64,000 nucleotides of DNA from Methylobacter marinus A45 (GTDB lineage: Bacteria > Pseudomonadota > Gammaproteobacteria > Methylococcales > Methylomonadaceae), in the NCBI RefSeq assembly GCF_000383855.1, contig NZ_KB912877.1, positions 4,525,226 to 4,589,225 of the forward strand. Reading direction: 5' to 3'. The position numbers were made by a program, and so were the translations under genes. A model generated the notes under the pieces. The model saw only the letters and a list, made by a program, of their open reading frames with translations. It ran no database searches and was not told where the DNA came from. Of the stretch, positions 1-7,953 are shown in pieces (the stretch's first letter is position 1; each line of letters opens with the position of its first letter).

Positions 1-547
1 TCTCCTGAATGGTGTAAACGGTCGCGCCATGCCATAAATAATTGGAGCGCTGATCCCATACCGAATTGCCAAAAAACTGATCGAGCGGTTTGACGATTGA
101 GGTCGGTTCATAAACCAGGGTAATGCTGAACAAAAGTACGACCAGACTGGCGAGATAGGAACTCCAGTGGCGCATGCTGAAGTTGTACAGCAACAGGCTG
201 GCAATGGCGGCCAACGGCACAGCCGCGGCAAAAAACCGCCATCCGTCAAGAATCAGCAACAGGGAACGTAATGCATAAATATCATCCGGCATGATCGGGC
301 CGCCGAAAAAGGATATTTTTATGGCATTACCGACATACAGTATGCCCATCACCAGGGACTGAATCACCAAAAAAATCCACAGGCTTTTTGAGAAGGCAAA
401 AAGCAGATAGGCGATAATAATTTGCAGAAGATAATCGTACGGCACCGCCTTAAAGTGGATCTGCACATCGAATTTGAAGACACTGATCAGGTAATACAAC
501 GCATACAATACCGTTGTGGAAATAACGGGCAATAATTTTGATAACAT
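1..547 (-). CDS. LTA synthase/MdoB-like membrane phosphoglycerol transferase, N-terminal part (runs off the window)
   Basis: An open frame on the minus strand starts at ATG 547 and is still open at base 1, giving the first 182 residues. The translation is strongly hydrophobic, with about five membrane segments. It contains the stretch FFGGPIMPDDIYALRSL, which I recognise from the membrane part of lipoteichoic-acid synthase/phosphoglycerol transferase (sulfatase-superfamily) proteins. In that family the N-terminal helices anchor a periplasmic alkaline-phosphatase-like domain that transfers phosphoglycerol or phosphoethanolamine to glycans. That catalytic domain would lie outside the window, so the substrate cannot be judged. 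The next in-frame stop upstream of the ATG is about 12 codons away. A TTG at about 556 is an alternative start. Confidence 0.6.
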   Translation of the reverse strand, partial: MLSKLLPVISTTVLYALYYLISVFKFDVQIHFKAVPYDYLLQIIIAYLLFAFSKSLWIFLVIQSLVMGILYVGNAIKISFFGGPIMPDDIYALRSLLLILDGWRFFAAAVPLAAIASLLLYNFSMRHWSSYLASLVVLLFSITLVYEPTSIVKPLDQFFGNSVWDQRSNYLWHGATVYTIQE

Positions 548-621
548 GGCTAACAATGATATTCCAGAAAACAGTCAAATCAGGGTGGCGAACCGATTTA
601 GTTTATCACAACCGTTCTTGC

Positions 622-651
622 TGCCTGCCCTGCCCGCAGGCATTTATTTTT
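622..651 (+). terminator. terminator-like hairpin in the leader of the fae paralog
   Basis: TGCCTGC (622-628) and GCAGGCA (636-642) form a perfect 7-bp stem with a 7-nt loop, followed directly by TTTATTTTT on the plus strand. No plus-strand gene lies to its left inside the window. It may be an attenuator in the leader of the gene at 730, or it may end a transcript coming from elsewhere. This is a sequence observation only. Confidence 0.4.
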
Positions 652-729
652 CATCATCCTCTACTATTGCCCGCCGCGCTTTATCCAGCATAGAATGCCT
701 GTCTCTTTCACTTATTTTGGGGCTTCACA

Positions 730-1281
730 ATGTCAGATAAAATTTGGTTCAGAACCGGCGAAGCGACGGTATTTTCCAGCGAAGGCCAAGGCACGGACGC
801 CATGCCTGAAATACTCATAGGCGATGTCAAGGGCCCCGCGGGGCATGCCTTCGCCAATCTGATGGGGCAAACCGAAGGCCATACGCGCATGTTCGCCATT
901 CGCGCCTGCAACCAGCAGGTACGCCCCGCCACCATCATGGTTCCGAAAGTCACGATCAAATCCAGTGCCTATGTGAATTTATTCGGCGGCCCCGTGCAAT
1001 CCGCCGTCGCCGATGCGGTGCTGGATAGTGTGATAGACGGTGTGATTCCGGCCGATCAGGCCAATGATTTGTGTATTATCGCGATGATCTGGATTGCACC
1101 TGAATGTGCAACGGACCCGGATCTGGATCGCAAGGATTTATACCGTACCAATTATGAAGCCATGAAACTGGCGATTTCACGCGCCATGAGCAATTCACCC
1201 GGCATTGAGGAACTGATTGCCAACCGCAAGAAAATCGTCCATGAAATGTACGACCCGGAAACCGGCGAATCCCAGTGGTAA
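730..1281 (+). CDS. formaldehyde-activating enzyme family protein (Fae paralog)
   Basis: 183 residues. Fae condenses formaldehyde with tetrahydromethanopterin to methylene-H4MPT in the cytoplasm of methylotrophs. The family fold is clear: ILIGDVKGPAGHAFANL near residues 28-44, then VPKVTIKS, FGGPVQSAVADAV, GVIPADQAND and NYEAMKLAISRAM. Compared with canonical Fae, the N-terminus is rearranged. The position of the catalytic histidine (the AHID segment; His17 in Methylobacterium Fae) is occupied by Met25 in DAMPEILIG. The protein therefore looks like one of the Fae homologues of uncertain function rather than the main enzyme. A GGGG run precedes the ATG by about 10 bases. It stands alone between two terminator-like hairpins. 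Family membership is secure; activity is not. Confidence 0.85.
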   Translation: MSDKIWFRTGEATVFSSEGQGTDAMPEILIGDVKGPAGHAFANLMGQTEGHTRMFAIRACNQQVRPATIMVPKVTIKSSAYVNLFGGPVQSAVADAVLDSVIDGVIPADQANDLCIIAMIWIAPECATDPDLDRKDLYRTNYEAMKLAISRAMSNSPGIEELIANRKKIVHEMYDPETGESQW

Positions 1282-1300
1282 TTTTGCAGTAATATTCCCG

Positions 1301-1334
1301 ACGCCCGGCCAGGGTATCCAGGCCGGGCGTTTTG
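1301..1334 (+). terminator. rho-independent terminator after the fae paralog
   Basis: ACGCCCGGCC (1301-1310) pairs perfectly with GGCCGGGCGT (1321-1330) around a 10-nt loop, followed by a short T run. It lies 20 bases after the stop codon. Confidence 0.75.
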
Positions 1335-1384
1335 CCTCTTAAGCCAATCCCGCCAGACCTCCCGACCATCCTTACCGCTGACGC

Positions 1385-1413
1385 CCTGCTGAGCGTCCGG
1401 GCAGGTTTTTATT
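1385..1413 (+). terminator. second, weaker terminator hairpin
   Basis: CCTGC (1385-1389) and GCAGG (1401-1405) form a 5-bp stem, followed by TTTTTATTT. It probably backs up the stronger terminator at 1301 and separates the fae paralog from the pqi operon. Confidence 0.45.
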
Positions 1414-1501
1414 TGCTCATGTCCGCTTAAGGTTCATGGTATATTTTAATGAACGAGACCTCTGCTATAACTCAATTTACCCGCATAACAACAGTTGGAC
1501 C

Positions 1502-2131
1502 ATGAGTAGAATTGAACTTGATGCCTGCGCCGAATGTGATTTATTGCTCACCCCGGCCCGGCCTGCTGTCGGCGACAAGGCGCGCTGCCCCCGCTGCGGC
1601 TATCTGCTCCAGCGTCCGCGCAAGCAAAGCGTTGCCCGCACGTTTGCCTTGTCCCTCACCGGCTTGATACTGATCCTGCCGGCCAATTTGTTGCCGCTGG
1701 TCGGCATCAAAGTGTTGGGCAATACCCGCGACGGTACATTATGGTCCGGCGTGTTGACGTTATACCGGGAAGACATGTGGGCGATCGCCATACTGGTGTT
1801 TTTATCCAGCATTCTGGTCCCCTTGATCAATATTGTTTTATCCGTACTGGTCAGCGGCCATCTTTATTTTCGGCGGCCAAACCGGTATTTGCCCTACTGG
1901 ATGCGCTGGTTGCAACACCTTGAAGAATGGGCCATGCTCGAGGTTTATATGCTGGGCATTATCGTCGCCTGCGTTAAGCTGGCATCGATGGCTGATCTCC
2001 GGTTCGGCTTCGGTTTGTATGCCTTTATTGCCTTATTGATCGTAAACGCCCTGCTGGCCAGTTGTCTGGATCCTTACCTGTTCTGGCGCCGCATCGAGCA
2101 ATTGCAGCATAACCATCGCCATGAAAACTGA
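1502..2131 (+). CDS. pqiA: paraquat-inducible protein A, first half-length subunit
   Basis: 209 residues from the ATG at 1502 (MSRIELDACAECD). An upstream in-frame ATG at 1436 would add 22 residues that do not look like the family. PqiA/LetA-type inner-membrane proteins work with MCE-domain proteins in lipid transport between the membranes. The N-terminus carries a zinc-ribbon-like pair, CAEC and CPRC (residues about 9-12 and 30-33). Four hydrophobic segments follow. The motif ILPANLLPL matches the family. E. coli PqiA (about 417 residues) contains two such halves in one chain; here this gene holds only the first half. It overlaps the next gene by 11 bases, so translation is probably coupled. 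Confidence 0.85.
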   Translation: MSRIELDACAECDLLLTPARPAVGDKARCPRCGYLLQRPRKQSVARTFALSLTGLILILPANLLPLVGIKVLGNTRDGTLWSGVLTLYREDMWAIAILVFLSSILVPLINIVLSVLVSGHLYFRRPNRYLPYWMRWLQHLEEWAMLEVYMLGIIVACVKLASMADLRFGFGLYAFIALLIVNALLASCLDPYLFWRRIEQLQHNHRHEN

Positions 2132-2738
2132 AATGAACGCGCTGGCACAAGGGTTTGTCCGCTGTCATGATTGCGGCTGTTTAACAAAAATCCCGGCGGC
2201 AAACCGTCCCCGGCATTGCCGGCTTTGCGGCAGCCCGCTGCATGCGCGACAGGCGAACAGCCTGCAGCGCACACTGGCCCTACTCATTAGCGCATTCCTG
2301 CTTTACATTCCGGCCAACCTTTACCCTATCATGACGGTCACGCAATTAACCGCCGGCGAACCGCATACGATCATCGGCGGCATTATTGAACTGATTAAAG
2401 GCGACATGCTGCCGATCGCGATACTGGTCCTGGTTGCCAGTATTCTGGTGCCGCTGCTGAAACTGCTGGGCATCGCCTTATTACTGCTGTGCGTGCATTA
2501 CCGCTGGCAGGTCGACGCCCACAAATGGACGGTCATGTACCGCATTATCGCCTTTGTCGGCCGCTGGTCCATGCTCGATATTTTCATGATTTCCATCCTT
2601 GTTTCCCTGGTCGATCTGGGCGGCATTGCCCGCGTTATTGCCGGGCCCGCGGCCACAGCCTTCGCCGCCGTCGTGGTTCTCACAATGTTTGCGGCCAAAA
2701 GTTTCGATCCACGCCTTATCTGGGACAACCAACGCTAA
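2121..2738 (+). CDS. pqiA: paraquat-inducible protein A, second half-length subunit
   Basis: 205 residues. This is the second PqiA domain as a separate polypeptide. It has an N-terminal CHDC...CRLC zinc-ribbon-like motif (residues about 15-37), then four membrane segments with LYIPANLYPIM and, near the end, AAKSFDPRLIWD. It overlaps the preceding half by 11 bases and the MCE gene starts 2 bases after its stop, so the four genes form one operon. The two halves presumably assemble into the equivalent of one full-length PqiA. Confidence 0.85.
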   Translation: MKTEMNALAQGFVRCHDCGCLTKIPAANRPRHCRLCGSPLHARQANSLQRTLALLISAFLLYIPANLYPIMTVTQLTAGEPHTIIGGIIELIKGDMLPIAILVLVASILVPLLKLLGIALLLLCVHYRWQVDAHKWTVMYRIIAFVGRWSMLDIFMISILVSLVDLGGIARVIAGPAATAFAAVVVLTMFAAKSFDPRLIWDNQR

Positions 2739-2740
2739 GT

Positions 2741-4324
2741 ATGAACAATTTCAACGACTCTTACGACGCCGCAGACGTAGCGCTCCATCAAAAATCCGAA
2801 TTGCCGCTGGTCTGGTTCTTGCCCATCATTGCGCTGCTGGTCAGCGGTTGGCTGATCTATAAAGCCAGCATGGAAAAAGGTCCGGTCATCACCATCACCT
2901 TCCCGACGGCGGAAGGACTGGAAGTCGATAAAACCAAGATCCGCTACCTGGATGTCGAGGTCGGCAAAGTGACGGCCATTTCCATTAACGACGACAACAA
3001 GACCATTCGCGTGACAGCCCGGATGAACAGTACGGCCGCCGGTTACCTGAAGGAAAACACCAGTTTCTGGGTCGTGCGCCCGCAAGTCGGCCTGGGCGGC
3101 GTTTCGGGGCTCGGCACCTTGCTATCGGGCCCCTATATCGGCATAAAGCCCGGCGATGGCCGCAAGCAGGAGCATTTTACCGGTCTCATTGCGCCGCCGC
3201 CGTTGAAAACCGATGTCGAAGGCACGCAATTCATATTGGAAACCAGCAACCTGGGTTCGATGCGCCCCGGCACGCCGATTAATTTCCACGGCATTATCGT
3301 CGGCGAAGTGCTCAGCCATGAGTTGTCCGCCGAGGCCAATGCCATACATTTGACGATCTTCATTAACGCCCCTTACGACCAGTTTGTCAGGAAAAACACC
3401 CGCTTCTGGATAGACAGCGGCGTCGATTTATCGGCCGGCGTCAATGGCTTTAAAGTCAGAACCGGGCCGCTGATCTCGTTGTTAAGCGGCGGCATCGCTT
3501 TTCGGGCATCGGCTCATGATACAGCCGCCGACATCCAGCCTGAAAACACGCTTTTTCAGTTATACGATACCTATGAGCAATCGACCCAGACGGTCTACGC
3601 CCATACCTTGAAATATGTCATGTATTTCCAGGGCTCACTACGCGGCCTGACCGAAGGTGCACCGGTGCATTTGCGCGGCATCCCGATCGGCAAGGTCACC
3701 AGCATCCGCCTGGAATTGGACAAAAAAACAGCGGAAATTCGTGTGCCGGTCATCGTGGAACTGGAGCCGGATCGCATAAAGAAAGTGAACAACCAGGCCG
3801 GCGTCAGCGATAAATCGATGCTCGAAAGGCTGATCGATAAAGGCTTGCGTGCGCAATTACAAACGGGCAGCCTGCTGACCGGGCAGCTGCTGGTCGACCT
3901 GGATTTTTATCCGGACACTGAAGTTATCCTGAGCGCCAACACGACGCCTTACCCCCAGTTTCCGACCACGGCCAGTTCCCTGGACCAGTTTACCCATGCG
4001 GCCAATATCATCATGGACAAGGTTGCCAAACTGCCATTGGACAAACTGAGCCAGGACATCGACGCCACGCTGGTATCATTGCAGGGCACGTCCAACGCGG
4101 CGACCGACATGCTCCATTCAGCGAAAGGCACGCTGGGGCATGCCGACAATACGATCAGTTCGGCCCAGCAAGTGTTAAACACCTTTGAGCCCGGCTCCAC
4201 GACCCACTACGAACTGGAACAACTGCTCCGGGAGCTGACCCAAACGGCGAAATCGGTCAAACAACTGTCCGATTATCTCGAACAGCATCCGGATTCATTG
4301 ATTCGCGGTAAAGAAGAGGAATAA
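2741..4324 (+). CDS. pqiB: MCE-domain lipid transport protein PqiB
   Basis: 527 residues from the ATG at 2741; the open frame extends upstream but only inside the pqiA frame. A single membrane anchor lies near residues 19-46. Three MCE modules follow, at roughly 46-130, 160-250 and 285-390, recognisable by repeated patterns such as YLDVEVGKVTAI, FHGIIVGEVLS and LRGIPIGKVTSI. A C-terminal helical stretch with coiled-coil character (about 430-520) follows. PqiB of E. coli has the same three-MCE design (546 residues) and forms a hexameric tube spanning the periplasm for lipid traffic. It sits between the pqiA halves and the pqiC lipoprotein, the standard operon order. Confidence 0.92.
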   Translation: MNNFNDSYDAADVALHQKSELPLVWFLPIIALLVSGWLIYKASMEKGPVITITFPTAEGLEVDKTKIRYLDVEVGKVTAISINDDNKTIRVTARMNSTAAGYLKENTSFWVVRPQVGLGGVSGLGTLLSGPYIGIKPGDGRKQEHFTGLIAPPPLKTDVEGTQFILETSNLGSMRPGTPINFHGIIVGEVLSHELSAEANAIHLTIFINAPYDQFVRKNTRFWIDSGVDLSAGVNGFKVRTGPLISLLSGGIAFRASAHDTAADIQPENTLFQLYDTYEQSTQTVYAHTLKYVMYFQGSLRGLTEGAPVHLRGIPIGKVTSIRLELDKKTAEIRVPVIVELEPDRIKKVNNQAGVSDKSMLERLIDKGLRAQLQTGSLLTGQLLVDLDFYPDTEVILSANTTPYPQFPTTASSLDQFTHAANIIMDKVAKLPLDKLSQDIDATLVSLQGTSNAATDMLHSAKGTLGHADNTISSAQQVLNTFEPGSTTHYELEQLLRELTQTAKSVKQLSDYLEQHPDSLIRGKEEE

Positions 4325-4330
4325 ACACGC

Positions 4331-4915
4331 ATGCAATTTTCAAAATGGATAATCGTTGCCAGTCTGCTGCTGTCGGGCTGCGCGTCGACGCCGCCGACGC
4401 AGTTTTATGTGTTGGAACCGTTAGACGAGTCCGCGCCAGCGACAACAGGCGCAGTCAAAAAACAGTTGATCGGCGTTGGTCCCCTCTCCATCCCGGCCCT
4501 GATAGACCGCCAGAAAATAGTGACCCGCACCCCGGCCAACACCATAGAAATCGCCGCGTTTCACCAATGGGCCGCACCGTTAAAAGACGACATGACCCGG
4601 GTATTAACGCATAATCTTTCCCTGCTGCTGCCGGCCGATATCGTTCGCTCCTATCCCTGGGGCGCATTCGGCTCGGTCGACTATCGCGTGATTATCGATG
4701 TGGTCCGGTTCGATACGCGGCCCGGTCAATCCGCCAACCTGGAAGCCGGTTGGGCCATCATGAATGAACAAAACCACCAAATCCTGACCCATGGCCGCTC
4801 CAAAATCGAACAGCCGCTCGCTGACACCTCGCATGCCGGCACGGTCAAGGCATTGAGCGCGCTGCTCGCCGAATTCAGCCGCGAACTCTCCCTGGCGCTG
4901 GCCGAGTTAAACTAA
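4331..4915 (+). CDS. pqiC: outer-membrane lipoprotein PqiC (ABC-type transport auxiliary, DUF330)
   Basis: 194 residues. An N-terminal signal ends in the lipobox LLSGC (Cys17), followed by CASTPPTQFYVLEPL, the usual opening of the PqiC/DUF330 family. Other family-like segments are IGVGPLSIPALIDRQKIVTR and FHQWAAPLKDDMTRVL. PqiC is thought to dock the PqiB tube at the outer membrane. It starts 6 bases after pqiB. Its stop codon (4913-4915) directly abuts the stop of the convergent transglycosylase gene at 4916, with no room for a separate terminator. Confidence 0.88.
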   Translation: MQFSKWIIVASLLLSGCASTPPTQFYVLEPLDESAPATTGAVKKQLIGVGPLSIPALIDRQKIVTRTPANTIEIAAFHQWAAPLKDDMTRVLTHNLSLLLPADIVRSYPWGAFGSVDYRVIIDVVRFDTRPGQSANLEAGWAIMNEQNHQILTHGRSKIEQPLADTSHAGTVKALSALLAEFSRELSLALAELN

Positions 4916-5812
4916 TCAACCATCAGCCGCCGGCCTGTCCTGAACGACGGCCTGATGCAACGGAAGCGGTTTGCCGACTTGCCTTACGGGTATCGGATGC
5001 ATTCTTTTCTTATACCGGGACAGGATACGTTTGACATAATTTTGGGTTTCTTCATAAGGCGGCACGCCATGGTAGCGTTCGACCGCGCCTTCGCCCGCGT
5101 TATAGGCGGCCAATACCAGCTCTACATTGCCGGAGAAATGGTGGATCAGCCAGTTAAGATAGGCCGTGCCGCCTTTGATATTCTGAACCGGGTTCCAGGC
5201 ATCCCTGACGCCGAAGCGTTCAGCCGTCGCCGGGATCAGTTGCATCAGTCCCTGAGCGTTTTTATTGGATAAAGCCCTGGGATTGAAGGCTGATTCAGCC
5301 TGGATGACAGCCAGTACCAACTTGGGATCGATGCCGTATGCCGGTGCTATTTTATTAACCCAGGACTCGACAATTTTGCGCTTGGCATGGCTGGCATACG
5401 GCCGGCGCGCCACCCTCGACTCCGGGTCACAGGCCGAGTCGTAAACGGGCTTGACATGTTTATGGTGTTTTACCATGCGCTGGGAATAAGCATCCCCTTT
5501 GTCGGCGGATTGGCGGAACCAATACATTGAAAGCGACAGGTCGCGCGGCACGCCGCGCCCGTAAAAATACATGAAACCGAGATGATAGGACGCGATCGCA
5601 TCGCCCCTGTAGGCGGCCCGGCAGTAATACTTGAAAGCTTTTCTGTAATCTTTTTTAACGCCGCGGCCATGCTCGTAGGCTACAGCCATTTTTCGGATGC
5701 TTGCCGCCTTATGGTCAACCTTGGCTGCTTGCGCCCAAAAAGAACAAAGGGTTAGCAGTACGACGATCATTACTGTGTTCCAACTCATGCCACTCTCCAC
5801 TCTGTGTTGCAC
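4916..5812 (-). CDS. Sel1-repeat lytic transglycosylase
   Basis: 298 residues, or 290 if the ATG of MSWNTV is used. A signal peptide (to about residue 30, AQAA) precedes two Sel1-like repeats (about 40-115: AYEHGRGVKKDYRKAFKYYC and FMYFYGRGVPRDLSLSMYWF). A soluble lytic transglycosylase (SLT) domain follows at about 150-270, with catalytic Glu173 in VIQAESAFNPRA, then GLMQLIPATAERFGV and AAYNAGEGAV. Such enzymes cleave the MurNAc-GlcNAc bond of peptidoglycan in the periplasm. The Sel1 part probably binds a protein partner. The gene is a single transcription unit. Its 291-bp upstream region has only hairpins of unclear meaning (5898-5926). Confidence 0.88.
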   Translation of the reverse strand: MQHRVESGMSWNTVMIVVLLTLCSFWAQAAKVDHKAASIRKMAVAYEHGRGVKKDYRKAFKYYCRAAYRGDAIASYHLGFMYFYGRGVPRDLSLSMYWFRQSADKGDAYSQRMVKHHKHVKPVYDSACDPESRVARRPYASHAKRKIVESWVNKIAPAYGIDPKLVLAVIQAESAFNPRALSNKNAQGLMQLIPATAERFGVRDAWNPVQNIKGGTAYLNWLIHHFSGNVELVLAAYNAGEGAVERYHGVPPYEETQNYVKRILSRYKKRMHPIPVRQVGKPLPLHQAVVQDRPAADG

Positions 5813-6103
5813 GAGATTGATTTAGAGCATGTTGCGTGCCAGAACTGTAATTGCCTTATTTTCTATAATGTTGAGGCTGAACCCTGCCGACCGCTTATCG
5901 GTAAGTGTAAAATTTACCGACACTTAAGCTCATATATCGCCTGACAAAGATTATTTAGTTCTTTGATTATATATACTTTTAGCTACAAGACCTGATTTGG
6001 CAACCCGATCTCACGTTGCGCCTCATGCACGGGCAACCACCCCGCTTACAACCCTTATTTACTTGATTATTAACAGCTTTTACCAAGCACATCAGGTGTA
6101 AAA

Positions 6104-6703
6104 TTATTTGACCCACTTCTGCCTAAGCTGCTCTCTGTGTAAAGCCAGCCACTGAATGGCAACAATGGGAATGGCGGATTCAATCAATCGGTCCTCCAGC
6201 ATCTGATAGACCTCGTCAAAATGCACGGCGCGCACCATAATATCCTCGTGCTCATGATCCAGGCCATGAATACCGCCGACATGGGTACTGTCGACCTTGC
6301 CGCAAAACAGGGTGATCCATTCGGAAGAACCGCCCGGCGTGGTATAGAATTCATTAATGACCATCAATTCCTGAATTTCACAACCGGCTTCTTCCATCGA
6401 CTCGCGGTAAGCGACTTCCTCGGCCGTCTCGCCCTCCTCCATGGCGCCGGCGACAATTTCCAGCATCCAGGCTTTCTCGGGGCGCATAAGGCTGCCTACC
6501 CGGAACTGCTCGATCAAGACGACTTTATCGGCATCAGGGTCGTATAACAAAACCGCGACACAATTGCCGCGCATGAACAGCTCGCGCTCTATCTCGGCGC
6601 TCCAGCCGCCGGCGAACAAGGTATGTTTCAAGCGGTATTTTTCCAGCCTGAAGAACCCTTGGTAACCAACTTCCCTGTCAATAATCTCAAATTGTTTTTT
6701 CAT
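6104..6703 (-). CDS. nudF: NUDIX hydrolase, ADP-ribose pyrophosphatase type
   Basis: 199 residues. The Nudix box is complete, from GAMEEGE through REsmEEAG (about residues 95-117), fitting G-x5-E-x7-RE-x2-EE-x-G. The N-terminal part (FRLEKYRLKHTLFAGGWS, VLLYDPDADKVVLIEQFR) is typical of NudF/ADP-ribose pyrophosphatase, which splits ADP-ribose to AMP and ribose 5-phosphate. The gene is followed 19 bases upstream by the end of the next minus-strand gene, so the two may be cotranscribed. Substrate specificity within the NUDIX family is inferred from overall resemblance only. Confidence 0.88.
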   Translation of the reverse strand: MKKQFEIIDREVGYQGFFRLEKYRLKHTLFAGGWSAEIERELFMRGNCVAVLLYDPDADKVVLIEQFRVGSLMRPEKAWMLEIVAGAMEEGETAEEVAYRESMEEAGCEIQELMVINEFYTTPGGSSEWITLFCGKVDSTHVGGIHGLDHEHEDIMVRAVHFDEVYQMLEDRLIESAIPIVAIQWLALHREQLRQKWVK

Positions 6704-6722
6704 TCCGTTTACCTGATACGGG

Positions 6723-7841
6723 TTATTTTTTATAGTTCACTCGATAGATGACGCCCAGCTCATCATCGCTGATCAAGACACTGCCATCCGGCATTTCCAG
6801 TACATCCACGGGGCGCCCGAGCACCTTGTCTTCTTTGGTCAGCCAACCGCTGACAAACGGTGCTTCCGAGACTGGCTTGCCCTCCCTGAATTTTATCAGC
6901 ACCACGCGATAGCCATGCGGCTTGCTGCGATTCCAGGAACCGTGCTGCGCGACGAACAATTGGTTTTTAAAGTCGGCCGGAAACAGATCGCCCTGATAAA
7001 AACGCATGCCCAGAGCCGCCATATGCGCTTTGATTTTCCAGACCGGCGCCGTGAATTCCCGGCATTTTCTGTCGCCGGCAAACTCGGGATCCGGTATATC
7101 GCCGCCATGGCAATACGGATAGCCGAAATGTTCGCCTTTAACAGACCATTGGTTGATTTCGTCGGGCGGCCTGTCATCGCCCATGTAGTCGCGGCCGTTT
7201 TCTGAAAAATACAAGGTTTTCGAAACCGGCTCCCAGTCAAAACCGACGGTATTCCGGATGCCGCGGCCGATAATCTCAAAGTCGCTGCCATCTGGATTCA
7301 GCCGCACCAGCGAGGCGTAGATCTCTTTTTCAGGGTTACAGATATTACAAGGCGCGCCGACCGCTGTATAGAGTTTGTTGTCAGGTCCAAAGCGCAGGTA
7401 TTTCCAGCCGTGATGCTGATCCGAGGGCAATTTATCGTAGACCGTGACCGGCTTGGGGGGATTATTCAGGCGCTTGTTGATGTCATCGAAACGAATGATG
7501 CGATTGACTTCCGCCACATAAAGCGCGCCATCCTTATAGGCCACGCCATTGGGCATATATAAATCCCTGGCGATGACATGCCGTTTGTCGGCGACACCGT
7601 CGCCATTGGTATCCTGCACGGCATAAACAGCGCCCTGGCGCATCGTGCCGACAAAAACCGTGCCGTTATCGCCTAATGCCAGCGACCGGGCATTGGGAAC
7701 ATTGTCGGCAAAAATAGAAATATGGAATCCGGCCGGCAACTGCAATTGCTCGATGACATCCTGATGCCGGCCCGGTTGTGAAAAAGCCGGACCGGCACTG
7801 AACAGCAGCAGGCCGGACACTATTATTTTGTTAAAAAACAT
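6723..7841 (-). CDS. periplasmic PQQ-dependent sugar/sorbosone dehydrogenase-like beta-propeller protein
   Basis: 372 residues from the ATG at 7841. The ATG 15 bases upstream overlaps the ribosome binding site GGAGGG, so the inner start is preferred. A signal peptide (FFNKIIVSGLLLFSAGPAFS) is followed by a six-bladed propeller of the soluble glucose/L-sorbosone dehydrogenase family: LPAGFHISIFADNVPNARSL, VFVGTMRQGAVYAV, HHGWKYLRFGPDNKLY, GIRNTVGFDWEP, and VAQHGSWNRSKP with the conserved His and Arg. Members bind PQQ and oxidise sugars or aldehydes in the periplasm. Others in the family have no known enzymatic role. PQQ use fits a methylotroph, but the substrate is unknown. Confidence 0.8.
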   Translation of the reverse strand: MFFNKIIVSGLLLFSAGPAFSQPGRHQDVIEQLQLPAGFHISIFADNVPNARSLALGDNGTVFVGTMRQGAVYAVQDTNGDGVADKRHVIARDLYMPNGVAYKDGALYVAEVNRIIRFDDINKRLNNPPKPVTVYDKLPSDQHHGWKYLRFGPDNKLYTAVGAPCNICNPEKEIYASLVRLNPDGSDFEIIGRGIRNTVGFDWEPVSKTLYFSENGRDYMGDDRPPDEINQWSVKGEHFGYPYCHGGDIPDPEFAGDRKCREFTAPVWKIKAHMAALGMRFYQGDLFPADFKNQLFVAQHGSWNRSKPHGYRVVLIKFREGKPVSEAPFVSGWLTKEDKVLGRPVDVLEMPDGSVLISDDELGVIYRVNYKK

Positions 7842-7889
7842 GACGATGCCCTCCATAAATAAATTTTTATATTATCACCGCGGAACGCT

Positions 7890-7917
7890 ATTGAATTAAT
7901 TTGATTCATACCCATAT
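7890..7917 (+). promoter_or_regulatory. sigma-32 (heat-shock)-like promoter of htpX
   Basis: ATTGAA (7890-7895), a 14-base spacer, and ACCCATAT (7910-7917) closely match the sigma-32 elements CTTGAA and CCCCATNT. It ends 36 bases before the htpX start codon. htpX is a heat-shock gene in E. coli, so the match makes biological sense. Confidence 0.5.
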
Positions 7918-7953
7918 CCTTGGAAAATTTCCCATACTTACAGGTCATAAATT

